Positions 11,113 through 24,122 of a stretch of 64,000 bases of DNA are shown one piece after another. The stretch comes from Cliona cf. orientalis (taxonomy: Eukaryota; Porifera; Demospongiae; Clionaida; Clionaidae). The translations under genes and the position numbers were made by a program. The notes under the pieces are model-generated. The model had not been told where the DNA came from, did no database searches, and saw nothing but the letters and a program-made list of their open reading frames with translations. How positions within the stretch are numbered: position 1 is the stretch's first letter; each line of letters begins with the position of its first letter. Location of the stretch: contig OZ005704.1 of the NCBI GenBank assembly GCA_963930775.1, forward strand, positions 496,001 to 560,000, written 5' to 3'.

Positions 11113-11518
11113 AGCGCGATCACATAGAGAAAGCATCAAAATTTACTCATTAAACCGTCACATATCCAAATTAGATCTATATCTCCAAACCGGCCGTGCA
11201 TACACTCACATGACTCACCTCAATGTCACCATCAAGCACTTCAGGCTGCATAACATTGGCAAAGCCGTCATCTCTCACCAACTCCCTTCTATCATGCTCC
11301 CCGTCTACATCACCGAAATCGATCTGAACTTTCTCCCTGAGATCATCACCACCTCCTGCGAATACAGACTCAGCGTTGTCAGAAATGATTAGAAACTATG
11401 GCACAAATACTAGGGGGATACGTGGCTTACTCTGCTCGGGCATTGGTTCTTGGCGACGATTGGCGCCAGGATTGTCGCCTTCTTCGTTTCCTATGGCGTC
11501 AGGAAAATTGGTAGCCAT
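10368..11518 (-). CDS. Small protein of unknown function
   Basis: Four exons join with consistent phases: 11518-11431, 11355-11219, 10957-10890 and 10431-10368, giving 118 residues. The start lies in GAAATGGCTACC. The N-terminal half is hydrophilic and acidic (NEEGDNPGANRRQ, DFGDVDGEHDRRE). The C-terminal half has FVMIGGLRGEWRGEV and ends in a Trp-rich segment, EPWNEWPKLKTVLMEK. I do not recognise the family. The consistent splice phases and canonical sites make a real gene likely, but the model is untested. Confidence 0.5.
10648..10844. mobile_element. MITE, TACCGTATAG(T/C)GGGAAA family
   Basis: Inverted ends TACCGTATAGTGGGAAACTT and the complement of AATTTCCCGCTATACGGTA, about 40 bases long and imperfect, enclose GAAAGTTTTCTC repeats. 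No coding capacity. It sits in intron 3 of the small unknown gene. A second copy is at 48011-48184. Confidence 0.8.
11059..11109. repeat. (CA)n microsatellite
   Basis: About 25 CA units within intron 2 of the small unknown gene. Confidence 0.95.
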
Positions 11519-12117
11519 TTCCTTCAATTCACAAGAATCAAGTCGGTTCACAGAAATGAATAGACTATACATGAATTGCACAATCCGACTAATGAGATAG
11601 TATAGGCCACATGCTGGCAGCATTGCGCAACACCGTGTTTACTTTGTTGATGGTGTGCTGTGTGGGTGTAGGTATGCCTCCCAGCAAAAAATGCACTGTC
11701 ACTCTAGACTACTCGTGGTTGCATGCGTGGTCGTATGATAGTACAGTATGCATTTTCATCTTCAGCATCACAGATGTTCATTTTCCTGCCTGGCGTTACA
11801 ATAATAATTAAACTACACAGAATCTCATGATAAGGATACACCCCCATTGAGGAAATGAATTTAATGCGTCTGTATATAGCCTTATAGGTAAAAAAAATGG
11901 CCAAATTAATCGAGTCTTGACGGAACTTTGACAAGAAATAATTTTGTCCACGATCCACTTTTGAATAATCAAGCATGTAATTACCGGTATATTAATCTGC
12001 ATTCTACTGCATCCTTCTAGTAAGTGATCAAAGGTGATAATCGTACAAACACAACAATAATATAATTTGTGAACATAACAACAAAGAAATTAGGCATTAA
12101 AAACTTATTATATACAC
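11519..12117. other. Intergenic, unknown gene to TPR-CHAT gene A
   Basis: Upstream region of the small gene and 3' region of gene A. No exon or clear repeat recognised. Confidence 0.4.
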
Positions 12118-15100
12118 TCATGAATCATAATAATTTTGACCACCTGTTCTAGTAACTAATGACAAGTATAATCTGTAAGCTACTTGAAACAACACATTAT
12201 CCTCATCTATCTTATTGTAGAGAACATTTGCCAAACCAGCAGCATGAGTTAGATCACAATCACTTTCCTTACAATAGTGGCTTAGAGCTTTGAATGCAGC
12301 AGTCAGCGAGAAATCCCTGTCCATGGGCTGCAGTTGATCTTGCACAGAATCGATGACTAATTGTGGCACGTAATAAAAATCAGAATCAGCAATGAATGAG
12401 GTAGAGGTATTAGAATCAGTAGACAAAGAAGCAGCAGCAGATGAATGAGTAGAGGAGTATGGTAGCTGAGATTTAGCAGGTTTGACTATGATAGTGGAAG
12501 GATAGACTCGAAGGAATTTGTATGAGAGGAGGTTGACCATTGGTGTCTTGGTGGGGCGTTGGTGCTTGCTGGCGGATACAATGATGGATTGAAGGTTTTC
12601 GATGAGCTGTCGTGGAATGGGGGTGGTTCCGAACCAGTGCAGTGCCTTGAGGAGGAAGTGGTCGGATTGAGAAAGATCGAGACTTTGCAGTAAATTTGTT
12701 GTAAATTTGACCACGGTGGTTTGGTTAAGCGACTTCTTTTCTTCCGTTTGACTGTTTCTGGCTACACTTTCTGTTGAAATAATCGTAGCTGATCCACAAT
12801 CTGGTTCAATCCGTGCTTCAGCTTTTGCAGGCTTAGTAGCCTCTTCTTTTTGACTTCCTTCAACATCAGTGGCTACTACTATAGTTTCTTCACAAAATTC
12901 TTGCAGTATACGTCTTCTTTGTTCAACATCTCCTCTGGCAAGTCGTTCGGCAAGCACAGTTGATGTGACATCAATAATGTCAGGGGATCCCCCTGTCTGC
13001 TCTGTAATAAATGAAATCATCTTCTGCTCCTCATTGTAAGGGACGAAGTCATCAGTGTCACAGCCCTTCATGATGGAGTGGACTAGCCTTTGAGTCGTGA
13101 GAAGAGAGGAGAGAGGTTTCAAATCGATGGTGGTTGTTCCTCGAATGAGTTCACGGTCGATCGTCTTGATGAGATCCTTTGGAGTCTGTGTGGGGTTAAA
13201 TGTGATGATGATATGAGTGTTGGAATTTCTGAGCAGCCCTTTGAAGAATTCTGTGAGAGGGATGGTGGAAATGTTGTCAAAAATGACCAGGATGTGTGGA
13301 GTGGATGCCAGAGGAGCTGCCAGTGGAAATATACTGGAAAGAGCCTGTAGTTGGAAAGAGATGATATTATTATTATTCATCATACAGCAATCATGTGATA
13401 AAATGATACAATTAAAACATCCTCATTGTGTTCTTTAAAATCCCTCAATGTATAAAAACACACTAGTGTACACGAATACACTTCCCCATACATACACACT
13501 ATGGAGTAATCAGCACATATCGGATGTTTTTCGTACCTTCTTTAGTTTTTCTTCTGCAGCCTCGACCAACTCAGGTGCTGCTCCGCTGACGAAGAACACA
13601 CCTCCAGTGAAGTGGGAGTGGTGTTTCTTGACAAAATCAATGACTGGTTCGGAGGGTTTCAAGCCATGGAATCCATGGATAAGCTGAAGGGGGAGGGGCA
13701 AATGATGTAATTATAAAGTAATGTATGTAGCACAAACAGGATGAGGGTATAGTGAGATCAAGGTACATGTACTCATGCTGAATCATGCAGAACAAGATAA
13801 CATCACTGCAGACTCAACTGTTACTATAATAATTTTTTTGGGTGAGCTCACCTGTACATCTGTTGGTGTGACAGGGTCCTTCAGGAAAGCCGTCTCCAGC
13901 TTCTTCACGATGTCCAGCCTCGGGAAGGAGGGAGTGATGCCCACCTTGCTCAGGACGGCATGATCCTTGCTGCTCATGTGCACGTTGAGTTGGATCTCCC
14001 TTCCCGTTAGCTGGTAGCCGGACCAGTGCACAAAATGAGAGTACTTGGCAAAGCAGCGTACACTGAGGCTGGCCTTGTGGAGTGCAACGGACGATCGGAA
14101 TCCGTCCATGAGATACTGGTAGAAAAACTTCATGAAAGTCGAAGCAGATTCATCGTGGATTCGCCACATTGTGGTAAGCACAGATTGGGCTCCCGCTAGG
14201 ATAAAAGCCCGGGCCATGCCCTGGATGCCATCAGCTTTGACCGTACCACGTCCGGAGTCACAGCTAGAGAGAACGACAAGAGCTGGGGAGATGTGTAGCT
14301 TCTCCACTTCTTCAGGGTAGAGTAAGACAGTCTTTTCGTCGGTGACTTCTCTGGTTCTGCTCGAACCTAGCCCGGCAAAGGCCAAGAACCCAGCTGTGGC
14401 ACTGCCATGAGTGGCAAGGTGGACAACCTTAGCGCTATTGATCATACTCAGGATTATCATCTTGGTAGCTTGTTCGTGAAGGGTAGGTGTGGTCTTCAAG
14501 ATGTGTGCCACCCACTCAGCCTCCTTCGTAGCGAATGGAAGCTTGCCAAGTCGCCACGACTCGCCCTGGTACTGGAACATGGGGATGGTCGGATTGCCGA
14601 CGATGCAGAATTTCTGGCTTTCTTCTGAGACTTCAACGATAACTTTGGGCATTTTGACCATGATTCCCATTGTTAGGAGTGAGGGCATGTAGCGTACTCT
14701 AAGCCTATCACCGAGGAACTGGTGAGAGAGAGTATCAAACAGAGTCGGCACCGGCATCAGGTGGGTGTAGCTGTCAGTGATGAGAATGATGTCATAGATT
14801 GACCTTCGACCCCTCACGGCTTCAAGGATGGTAAGCAATGGCTTGCCGAAGATATCGTTCAGCGTGGATAGGTATTTTACTTCGCTGGCAGTTTTGTAGT
14901 CACAGAAAGAGTAAAGCTCAACATGGTTCTCAATCAGTAGCTCATTGAGGGAATAACGAAGGAAATAATCAAGGGACTTACCCTCAAACTGGTCGTCCTG
15001 GAGACTGACTTGGAAAAGGTTGATTTCAACGTGGCTGTTGATCGGGCTGATCACCCAGACAATGATTCTCGCTCCAGTGTACGAGATATAGACCACATCG

Positions 15101-17664
15101 ACTTTTTCCGACTTCAGAGATTTGATGATGGTAAAAATTTGATCAATATTCATTGGTGAGCACAGGGGATTCTGCTGATATTTTCCGCACCTCTCGAACA
15201 TCAGCTCCCCCAGGGAACGGGTCCTACTCTGCTCAGCAAACTCCAAAGCTTTTTCAAATTCACCCAGATTATAGAGGCAATCTTGAACTCGGTGGAAAGT
15301 ACGCGAATTGGATTCGAATAGTGAAACCGAAAGAGTGAGTCCATGAGTGGACCCCTTAATGGTTTGAAAAGATTCTTCGTGGCGTTGAATTACTTTAGCT
15401 AGATCTTTATGCCCATTTCGGTAACTCTTCAGCACCGATTCTGGCAAATCTGGTCTTGGATGTCGTGAATCCTTCATGCTTCTTCCATCGTATGTGATAT
15501 CCGAAGCCCTGATTCCTTCTCTTACGAGATACTTCTTCTTACTTGTCTCTCCTTTCTCGTAGCTGGCACACCCTCTGTTGTGCAGAGCTGTTGTCTTGGT
15601 TGCCTTATCATTGCTGAGATTGTGAGCTTCAGTGTAGTGAACTATAGCTCTATCATACTCCTTCTTTAGCATGAGGACATTGCCAAAATTGCCGTAAACT
15701 CGAGCTTGGCCACCTACGTCATTTCCATACACAGCTTGGCTCAAGGCAAGGTCGTAGTATTCTTCAGCCTTATCGAGGTCGTTTAAGGACTGGTATGCAG
15801 TACCGAGGTTGTTGTACGTCCGGCCGATGGCTTGGGGTGTGGTCTCGTACGTGACGGCTAGCTCCAATGCCTCCTTTAGGTGATGTAATGCTTTGTCCTT
15901 CTGCTGCAGGCCAAGGTAGGCGTTTCCCATGTTTCCATGGGCCCACCCTAATGAGACATGGTCCCCCAATTCTTTGGCTAATTGGATTGTAACTTCGTAT
16001 TGCTCAAGAGCTAAGACATTTTCCCCCAAGCTTTGATACATGTTACCTAAACTTGTGCAAGCAGATAGCTTATCTCTTTTACTTTCAGCTACTGAAATAG
16101 CATTTTTGTACGCTTTGACCGCTTCAAGGATTCTCTGCCCATGCCGGAAAGAAGCACCTTCTTTGGCGTAGACAACTGATTTTGACGGAGGGGTGATCCG
16201 ATATCTTACAGCTACAGTGCTGCTTGAAAAGGCAGAAACTGACTTATGAAACAGATTAGCTGCTTCCAAGTAGTTACGCTTACTGAAGCTTATCTCGCCA
16301 CGATAGTAAAGACTGAGGTACACATTGGCTACCTTTGTACCATCAGTGTATGATAATTCTTCCATTTTCAGAAAGTAAGATATGGAAGTTGAAAATTTCT
16401 TCAGCTTGTAGTAGGCAAGACCGAGGCCAAAACTACCAGCAACTGTAGTCTCAACCACCAAAAGCACTTCAATCATTTTGTTGTAATCGTTGGCATGTAA
16501 GCACTTACAGGCTAGACTCACTTGATGATAATCAACTTCATTTTCAAAGCTGAGTTCCGTACGTGTGGAATTTAGCGCTGGCTGTTGTTGAGCATGCGTG
16601 TGAAAGAAGCCACCGCTGTCAGATTGAACTTGAGGTACTGATGATACCTCGGTTTGAGGAGCCACTGTGGCTTGCTGATGTATGGCTACAGTGAGGGGGC
16701 CATGAGACTGGCTTCCATGTTGAGCATGTGTTGAAGGTGCCATAGTGACAGGCATTACATGTCCTGTTTGTTCTTGTTCACTCAGCCTGATCGCTGGCTC
16801 ACTCTGTGTTGCAGTATCATTAGCTCTATATCCAGAGGAGTGAATGGCATTGCTGCCATAATTATCATTCCCTGTTTGGTGCACAGTTGTTGTGTTGGAT
16901 GGCCGCAACCTTGTTCTGCTCGGATTCTGTGACAGTGGATGATTGGCAAATTCATCTTCTGGTGAAGAATTTTGGAAAACATTTGGATGGTCACTGTGCA
17001 GAATTTCTACTTCTGCTGAATGATTCACACTTCTGTGACCATTTTCTGATATAGCTAAATTGGTTGCAGCTGCACTTGATGCTATAGCTACAGACAGAGG
17101 GCTAGCTTCTGATCTTCTTGGTGGCTCTAGATGGCTATGGCTTTGGCTTGTGGTATGTCCTGATCTATTTCTAGGATGATCTAATCCACTTGGATGTTGC
17201 TGAGTACTGATTCTGCTATCACTGCTTGGGTACACGTGTGTCTCTCGTGACCTATGACCTGGGGAGTTGAGACTACTAGGGGGTGTAACCGGTGGGGAGG
17301 TGTAGCCTGCGAAATAAAGGTGTGACCAAAAAATTATCATGAGTATATACAGCAGAAATCATAAAAATTAATTACCTTGGTCATGTGGTGAGAGTGCACC
17401 AAGAAATTGTGTCAATGTAACCGAAGTGGTGGTGTGCATAACCATTTCATTATTCGAATGCACAATATTCTCCGATTCTTCAACTGGGCGTATCTCTTCA
17501 TTCACTGCAGTAAGGGAAGAAAAATGAATAATTTTATCTCAATATGTAAATATTCAAACAACATTACCAGGGCTGTATGATCCAGAGTCATGCGACAATT
17601 CTGTGATATGTAGTCTGCTAATTCCAGGACCCTCCTGGACAAAGCTTGGTGAAAAGACATCCAT
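12118..17664 (-). CDS. TPR-CHAT protease with degenerate STAND module (gene A)
   Basis: Five exons in phase: 17664-17568, 17504-17376, 17306-13852, 13683-13537 and 13344-12118, giving 1684 residues. Order: disordered Ser/His/Pro-rich N-terminus (1 to about 330), TPR array (about 335-660, for example GNMYQSLGENVLALEQYE and YNNLGTAYQSLNDLDKAEEY), and a CHAT caspase-fold domain (about 780-1165) with His1042 in HLATHG and Cys1091 in LSSCDSG. The C-terminal module begins at 1228. It reads like a STAND/NB-ARC NTPase (GGVFFV, LVIFDN, THIIITF, TGGSPDI), but the P-loop position is GFHGLKPSEP with no GK(T/S), and the Walker B is FDN rather than DD. TPR-CHAT proteins relate to bacterial HetF/Csx29-type proteases and animal TTC28-like proteins. 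The protease is probably active and the NTPase probably dead; the substrate is unknown. Confidence 0.9.
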
Positions 17665-18253
17665 GAGCTGCAGTTGAAACGAACTAGCTTAGTAGACCTA
17701 TAGAAGGGATTCTCCCAGGGAGATCACCCCTAAACTGCACTGACACGTATACCGCTGCTGACGACACCATGACCTCATCGTATAATTGCATTCATGTGAC
17801 CGCAAAGTCATCGCAACCAAACCACATCAAAAGAATTTCGTACCATAACCGGATGTACCTGTTCTGTTGCTTGCGTGCATGCCCTATTACGGTCAATTGT
17901 AGCCATTGGTCCTCGAAGCCAATAGGTCGCGGTCTGCTTCATATCACACTGATCAAACTGCAATTGTACCATGATCAGAGAGGATCCATAGTCCAACGGT
18001 GGCATAATAATTAATTTGACTCCTCGTAGGCTCCGCTGCGCTGCAGCACCCCCATTCATAATTAATTTCAGGTTTCACGATCGTCGATGTTGAGGAATCT
18101 GGAACCTATCTTGATGATAGGTTGATGATCCATCTTGATGATCTCAGGTGAGTGATCTTTCTTATTCCTCGACCAAGCATGCGCGCGCACAAGTACAATG
18201 TAGTCTACATTTAATACTCACGCGCGCGCGATGGGCGTAACCACGTGCTAGCA
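17665..18253. promoter_or_regulatory. Divergent upstream region of gene A and LCLAT1
   Basis: Contains two opposed CCAAT-type boxes (CCATTGG near 17899 and CCAAT near 17918), which could bind NF-Y. A CCACGTGC E-box lies just upstream of the LCLAT1 start, and a possible 5' UTR donor (CTCAG/GTGAGT) near 18146. Motif function is inferred. Confidence 0.4.
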
Positions 18254-19728
18254 ATGGTGCGTGTGAGCTCCAGTCTGAAGGGATTCCTGTTCCCTGTGAT
18301 CCTCATAGTTGTTGCTTTCTTTGGTCTGTTCTTCCTCCCGCTCTGCCTCCTCCTCTACCTCCTCCCATTCTGTGGCGAGCTAGCCAGAACTGCAAACGAC
18401 CTCCTCATCTCATCATGGCTCAAACTAGTCCCTGTATGTCATCTCATATGCTATGATTTTTATCTCATATTAATTGTTATTCCTTCTGCAGGCTTTGTTT
18501 GGTAGGTTTACAGTGCACAAACTATTCTAAGCTATCTGAGGATGCAATTGACTTTATAAGTAACTTTTTTCAGAGCTGGTGTTTGGGGTGAGGGTGAAGA
18601 TCTGTGGTGACCAGAAGCGACTCGATGGCCCGTGTCTGATCATCATGAACCATCGGACAAGGTTTGATTGGCTGTTCCTCTGGAGCTACATGATCAGGAT
18701 GGGAAACCTCAGGCATCATAAGATCATTCTAAAGCAATCACTAAAGAAATTACCCCTCTTTGGTAATCACAAACTAGTTTTAGATCTTTAACTCAGACAC
18801 ATCTGTGGTCAATATTGCTGAATAAGCAAGTGTGGGTGCTCCCTTGTTATTGGCGTGCTTGCCCATGGGACTTCACCAGGGTATTCACTGGATTTTCTCC
18901 CATGCTGACCCACTACAATAACAATATTAGTAGTATTTATATACGGGCCTCTGGGATGTATTTCTCTTCCCCTCCCCCCTCCCCACCACTCCTTCAGGCT
19001 GGGGTATGCAGGCAGCTCAGTTCCTCTTTCTCTCTCGGCAGTGGGAAAATGATGAGCAGTACATCAAGGACCACCTTGCTTACTTCACCGACACCAACTA
19101 CCCTCTCCAGCTCCTCCTCTTTCCCGAGGGGACTGACCTTTCACCTTCCAACAAGGCCAAGAGCCAGAAATACGCTGAGGAGCACAACCTGCCAAAATTT
19201 GAATACGTGCTCCATCCTCGTACCAAGGGGTTTGCACTCTGTGTCAATGAACTTCTGAAATCTCCTACCCCTATGACTCTAGTGAATCTAACCGTTGGAT
19301 ACGTCGGGCCCATGCCACAGAACGAGCGCGACATTGCCCGAGGGAATTGGCCAGACGAGGTGCACTTTCGAGCCGAGAAAATGCCCCTGGGAGAATTGCC
19401 TGATAATCAACCCGAGTTGGAGCGATGGCTTCAGAGCTGCTGGAAGACGAAGGAATCGCAGTTGGAGAAGTTCTACAAGCACAAGACGTTCAGTGGCCTG
19501 TACATGAGCCCCAACAAGATGAGCAAAGCCGACTGGGAGATGAAGAGCGTCATGGCATTCTGGGTCGTCTTCATAGCGTATGTTTGCTACTCCCTCTGTG
19601 TCTCTTCGTTCTACTGGTGGTACTACCCCGTGTGGATGGCCTTTTATCTGCTTCTGAATGTTCTGATCACTGGGACGGATGATATTATCGTGCAGCACCA
19701 CGCCCACTCTAGGTTCCGGAGAAGCTAG
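18254..19728 (+). CDS. LCLAT1: Lysocardiolipin / lysophospholipid acyltransferase
   Basis: PlsC-family acyltransferase of ER or mitochondria-associated membranes that reacylates lysocardiolipin or lysophosphatidyl-inositol/glycerol. Four exons: 18254-18433, 18492-18501, 18574-18762 and 18998-19728, giving 369 residues. Exon 2 is only 10 bases and is needed to keep frame. Motif I is NHRTRFDW (the HX4D catalytic pair) and motif III is FPEGTD; LHPRTKGF also matches LCLAT1 orthologues. There is an N-terminal hydrophobic segment (FLFPVILIVVAFFGLFFLPL) and two C-terminal ones around WVVFIAYVCYSL and WMAFYLLLNVLI. The match to LCLAT1 is closer than to AGPAT3/4/5 because of NHRTRFDW and GWGMQAAQFLF. 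Divergent from gene A and convergent with EIF5. Confidence 0.93.
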
Positions 19729-20073
19729 TTACTATAGTACTATTTTTGTAGTCTATTTATAGCACGCTTAGGCAAAAAGATTTTTTTTGTGTAATCATCG
19801 TTACTTGGGTATATACTTTGTGCAAGCACTATATTATTAACTTTTGTGGATTTACTTTTCTTAAATCATAATAAGATCATAATACAAAAAAGGCATAATC
19901 TCAATAAAAGTTACTGTTACTGTAGCTAGCAAGTAGTCTGCATGTATACATGTTCACTACAAGTGTATGGACTATTCTAGAAGATATATTATAGCGATAT
20001 CATATTAACAGGGTTAAAATAAGAGTGTAGCAGCATTAGCAAAATTGTGCTGTAAATGGCTCAGCCAATTTTT
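19729..20073. other. Convergent 3' intergenic, LCLAT1 / EIF5
   Basis: AT-rich sequence with AATAAA-like signals on both strands (for example CAATAAAAG near 19902). No gene. Confidence 0.5.
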
Positions 20074-22968
20074 TTAGATGGCATCAATGTCAATGTCAGC
20101 ACCACCCTAAAAGAATGAGAGAAAAATTTAATAGATGCTCCCAAAAGTGAAAGGGGTGTGATGGCAAATCAGAATCTGACACACAATAGCTAATGTCGTC
20201 ACCTATGCTGCAAACATATGACAGGCATTACACTCAAAAGAGCACACTCATACTGCTAAATCGCAAATTTCAATGGCAGTCTTATAAGGTCTCACAAGTT
20301 TGTCTAAGGCTTTAACAGTTATTGATATCACATTTCACACACACATGCTACCTCTTCAGCACGCTGAGCTGGCTTTTCGGTGACGGTGGTGATACCCTTT
20401 GTCCCAGCGCTCTCAGAGTAGACGACCTCTACCTCCTCATCTTCCTCCTCCTCCTCTTCGGACTCTTCCTCAGCCGTGCGGAGCCAGGCCACCACCGGGG
20501 CTGCCTTCTCATGGATCTGCCTAGCAATGTTCTCACTCACGTGCTTAGTGGAGGCCTATATTTGGGGGGGGGGGGGGGGGGGGGATCACATTATGGCACT
20601 ACATCCGATTCTGTTTATCGAACATAATTATGACAGGCTAATAAAGCCATCTTTCTCAAGATGTGCTTCAATCATGTGCAGGAAGCATATACAGGTCAGG
20701 AAGCATGACATTCTACATGTATACGGTAAAGAAAAGTCTGGTATATGTCACATGCTAAATTTCATAATCACAGAAGCCTATATAAAAAATTATCTATATC
20801 AAAGCTTAATAAAGGTAGTGTCTATATAATGTTGTGTGGTTTGATTTCCTGTGCACTGAACATTATTATGGCAGTGCATATTAGAAGTGTTGAAGATGTT
20901 ACCTTATCAGCCCACTCCAGGATAGATTCTTCATCGAGAATGTCTTCATCGTAGAAGGCCTTGATGACGTGGGGTACCTTGGCCAGCAGATGAGGGTGGA
21001 CCTCTCCAACCAGCTTCTCAAACCCAATCAGCAGGTACTTCTGAGCCTTCTTATTGTCAATCACAAACTGGATATGGAGAGAAAACATGGGCAAGCTAAA
21101 ATGGATACTTGCCTAAATACATCTGGCTAGGCTTACATCAATATTGACTGTAATCATACTGTATGTAAATCATATTATTATTATGATTCAGCCATGACCC
21201 AATAGCAGTGCTGGGGTATTGCTAAGCCATAAAATATATACACAATGGTAATGCACATAGACAAAGGGAACAGACAGAGCTGTTCTTAGAAATGTGGCAT
21301 GACTTCAATATTGAATCACCCTTTTCATAGAAACATCAGTTATGAGTCATTCAATTACAAAGGGAATATCTAAACAATACCCTTGATACAGCACAATATT
21401 CTTGAAACTGAAGCCTACTATTCCCCTAAGCTATAAAGGGTGGAGAACTATGGTCATTTCAGTCATTATAAGGCCATCCCCACAGTTCCCTACACCCCCA
21501 CCCCCTTTTCTCCCTAATATTGATCACTATGACATAACACAATATTCCACACACTGGGACACAGGATCTGTAGTTACAATTATAGACTTCACTTACAGGC
21601 AGCATGATGGTGCGGTACTCTTTGATCTGAGTGAGGAGTTGGTCTGTGTAGAGCAGCTCGGCGAGAATTCCAGCAGCCTTGTCCATCACATCAAGCCTCT
21701 CAGCCTCTGTCTTCACCTTGGCAAGGGAGGACTGGACTCCAGACACACCACCAGACTTGATTAGACTCTGGGGAGGGGAGGGGGGGGGTATGAGTTGGGC
21801 AATAAATTTTTTTGTCAAATTTCAGGGTATCATTGGAGGATAGGATCCTGCAACATGACACTGCACTACCAATTGGAACAATGATATCACTTGCATGAGT
21901 TATTCTAAAAAAAACTTCTGCCATAATTATTCAAATTAGTATCCCATAATATTATTGTGCAAAAAACAATGAATCAACAGATGTAACAAATTCATCTGAC
22001 ACACCTACAAATATCTATGAATACAATACCAAATTTAATACATTAGTACTATTATTTTAACTGCGTCACATTCCATCCACGGGCATGCCACATGATATAC
22101 CCCAGCTAGCACTGACCTCAACAAATTTGAAGAAGATGTTGACTCTCTCGGCGGGGCTCTTCTCGCTATCGTCTAGGGTCAAAGTTGACACGAGGCCGGT
22201 GAGGTCATCTTTACGAGCCTTGATGGCTTCCTCACTCGTATCCACACTCCAATTAGCATCATCATCATCTCCGTTCTAGGGATGGGGGGAGGGGGGAGAG
22301 AGAGAGAGAGGGTTATCCGCAGGAAATTTTTATTTTGAGTAAAATTAGATTATCTTGGTCAAATTGCCTTGATCAACTGCCAAATTAGATTTTTTATCAA
22401 ATTTTTCATCCATGACTATACTCTATGCTCTTCCATGTAGCACAAATGTTGGACGCCAACATTCCTTGTCATGATCTAATTATAGGGACCAACCCTCAAT
22501 AGAGAGAGAGAGAGCAATATACAGACGACGGAATACTATCTCAAAACTATATATATCTTGCCCATCAGCTAAATTTAGACACAAGATGCCAAAACTTTGA
22601 GAGAGACAAAATACCTCTAATGTCATCCGAAAATTATCGTAATCTGATTACCACGATCCTATCCCCCGTTTCGTCACATACCTGAGTGGGTGGAGGTATA
22701 AAGGCTTCCTCTCCCTTCTCCTCGGTCGGCGAGGTGGGGCCACCCTCGGACGCATGGCCGCCCTTCTTACCACCTTTCTGCTTCTCCCCCTTGCGAGCCT
22801 TCTTGCCCCTGTTCGTTAAGAGTAGACTAAGATCACACAATGCATCATTGTAATATTATACCCAATACTCATGATAGGTGCACAAGCTAATATGGGTACA
22901 AGATAGAAAGGTCAAAACAAAGGTCACCTATTGCTATTGTAACCTTTCTCACATAAACTAGTCTACAA

Positions 22969-23031
<63 letters not shown>

Positions 23032-24059
23032 AGGTGAGGCTCACTTCTTTGAGGAAGAGTCCTCGGTTGAGTTAGGAGGGTGGTTGATGATGAAGGTGGT
23101 GACCTTGTGTCGTGAGTCCAGCACTCCTTGGTAGCCACACGCCTTGCAAGACACACCAATACGAGCCTTCGAGGCCTGGATATGCTGCAAGAGTACGTAT
23201 GTTGAAAATTCAACAAAACAGATAATTTTGAACACTAACATACATAAAATTATTATATGTATACTTGGACTATTGAGTTGTTGATCAGAAGCTCCCTGCT
23301 TTATTACACACAATTAATGATCTCAATATGTTGGTTACTTTGTAAATTTCTAGGAATATAATAAACCATCCCTTCCTTTTTGTGTACACTAACTGTCAGT
23401 CATGTCAGTCTAATCTAATTCCCACAATAGTACCATGTAAACTTCTCTTAGAAACAGATCAATCACTAATAATTAGCAGGGTCATCCCCTTTCCCCCTTC
23501 CTCCCTCTCACTCACCAGGTCAGTCTCAGGGTTGTCACAGCCAGGGCAGAGGACAAACTTCTTGATGAAGCCATCGAGTATGTCCTGAAGCTTGGCACTC
23601 TCGTGGGCTCCGTTGACGATGTAGCGCCCAAGCTTAATGTCCATTTGAGTCTGCGCCCCAAGCTCACAACCAAAGTACTTGCAGGGGTCTGAGAGAAAGA
23701 GAGAGAGAGAGATCAATGTGTGCATATAATAATTATTATTATAGCTATTAATAGATTTATTGTAATTCAATTAGCACAGGAGAGCTGGGGGGGGGGGGGG
23801 TGGGAACTCACACGAAGCAGGTCGTCCAAGAGCCTTGCCAATTTCTACCATGTTGACAATCACTGTTTTGATTCCATTTCCCTTCCCCTCCACCTAGAGA
23901 GAGAAAGAGAGAGAGAGAGAGAGAGGGGGGGAGAGATTTCTATGACTCTTGAATGTCTTGTGTACATGAGGATGTGTGTGTTACCTTGGCAGTGAGGATC
24001 GGCATCTTGTAGCGGTAGAACGGATCAGGGTTATCACGATTAACATTTATCATAGCCAT
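20074..24059 (-). CDS. EIF5: Translation initiation factor eIF5
   Basis: GTPase-activating protein for eIF2 in the 43S preinitiation complex. Ten exons in phase: 24059-23985, 23893-23812, 23688-23516, 23184-23045, 22808-22682, 22275-22117, 21767-21597, 21067-20903, 20555-20352 and 20106-20074, giving 442 residues (human 431). The N-terminus has FYRYKMP with the arginine finger, GKGNGIKT, and the zinc finger CPGC...CKAC. A Lys/Gly-rich linker is followed by a C-terminal W2/MIF4G-type HEAT domain ([16 protein letters not shown]), an acidic aromatic box near [13 protein letters not shown], and the conserved end DIDIDAI. The last exon is only 11 codons. Several introns carry GA microsatellites. 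Identification is secure. Confidence 0.97.
20564..20584. repeat. Poly-G tract (about 21 G)
   Basis: G run immediately upstream, on the minus strand, of the EIF5 exon 9 acceptor; seen as poly-C on the coding strand. Confidence 0.9.
22971..23032. repeat. (GA)n microsatellite
   Basis: About 30 GA units with two interruptions, next to EIF5 exon 4, where the CT-rich complement sits in intron 4. Confidence 0.9.
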
Positions 24060-24122
24060 GTCGATTACAAATGCAGCTTCTTTCAAGGAGTAAAAAAAAA
24101 GATTAATTAAGGTGCAGTTTTA

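Noticed and set aside
12118-13383. Independent gene for the NTPase-like segment of gene A
   Set aside because: It joins in phase to the preceding exons and CHAT exon, and gene C shows the same exon order, so it is the C-terminal part of one protein.
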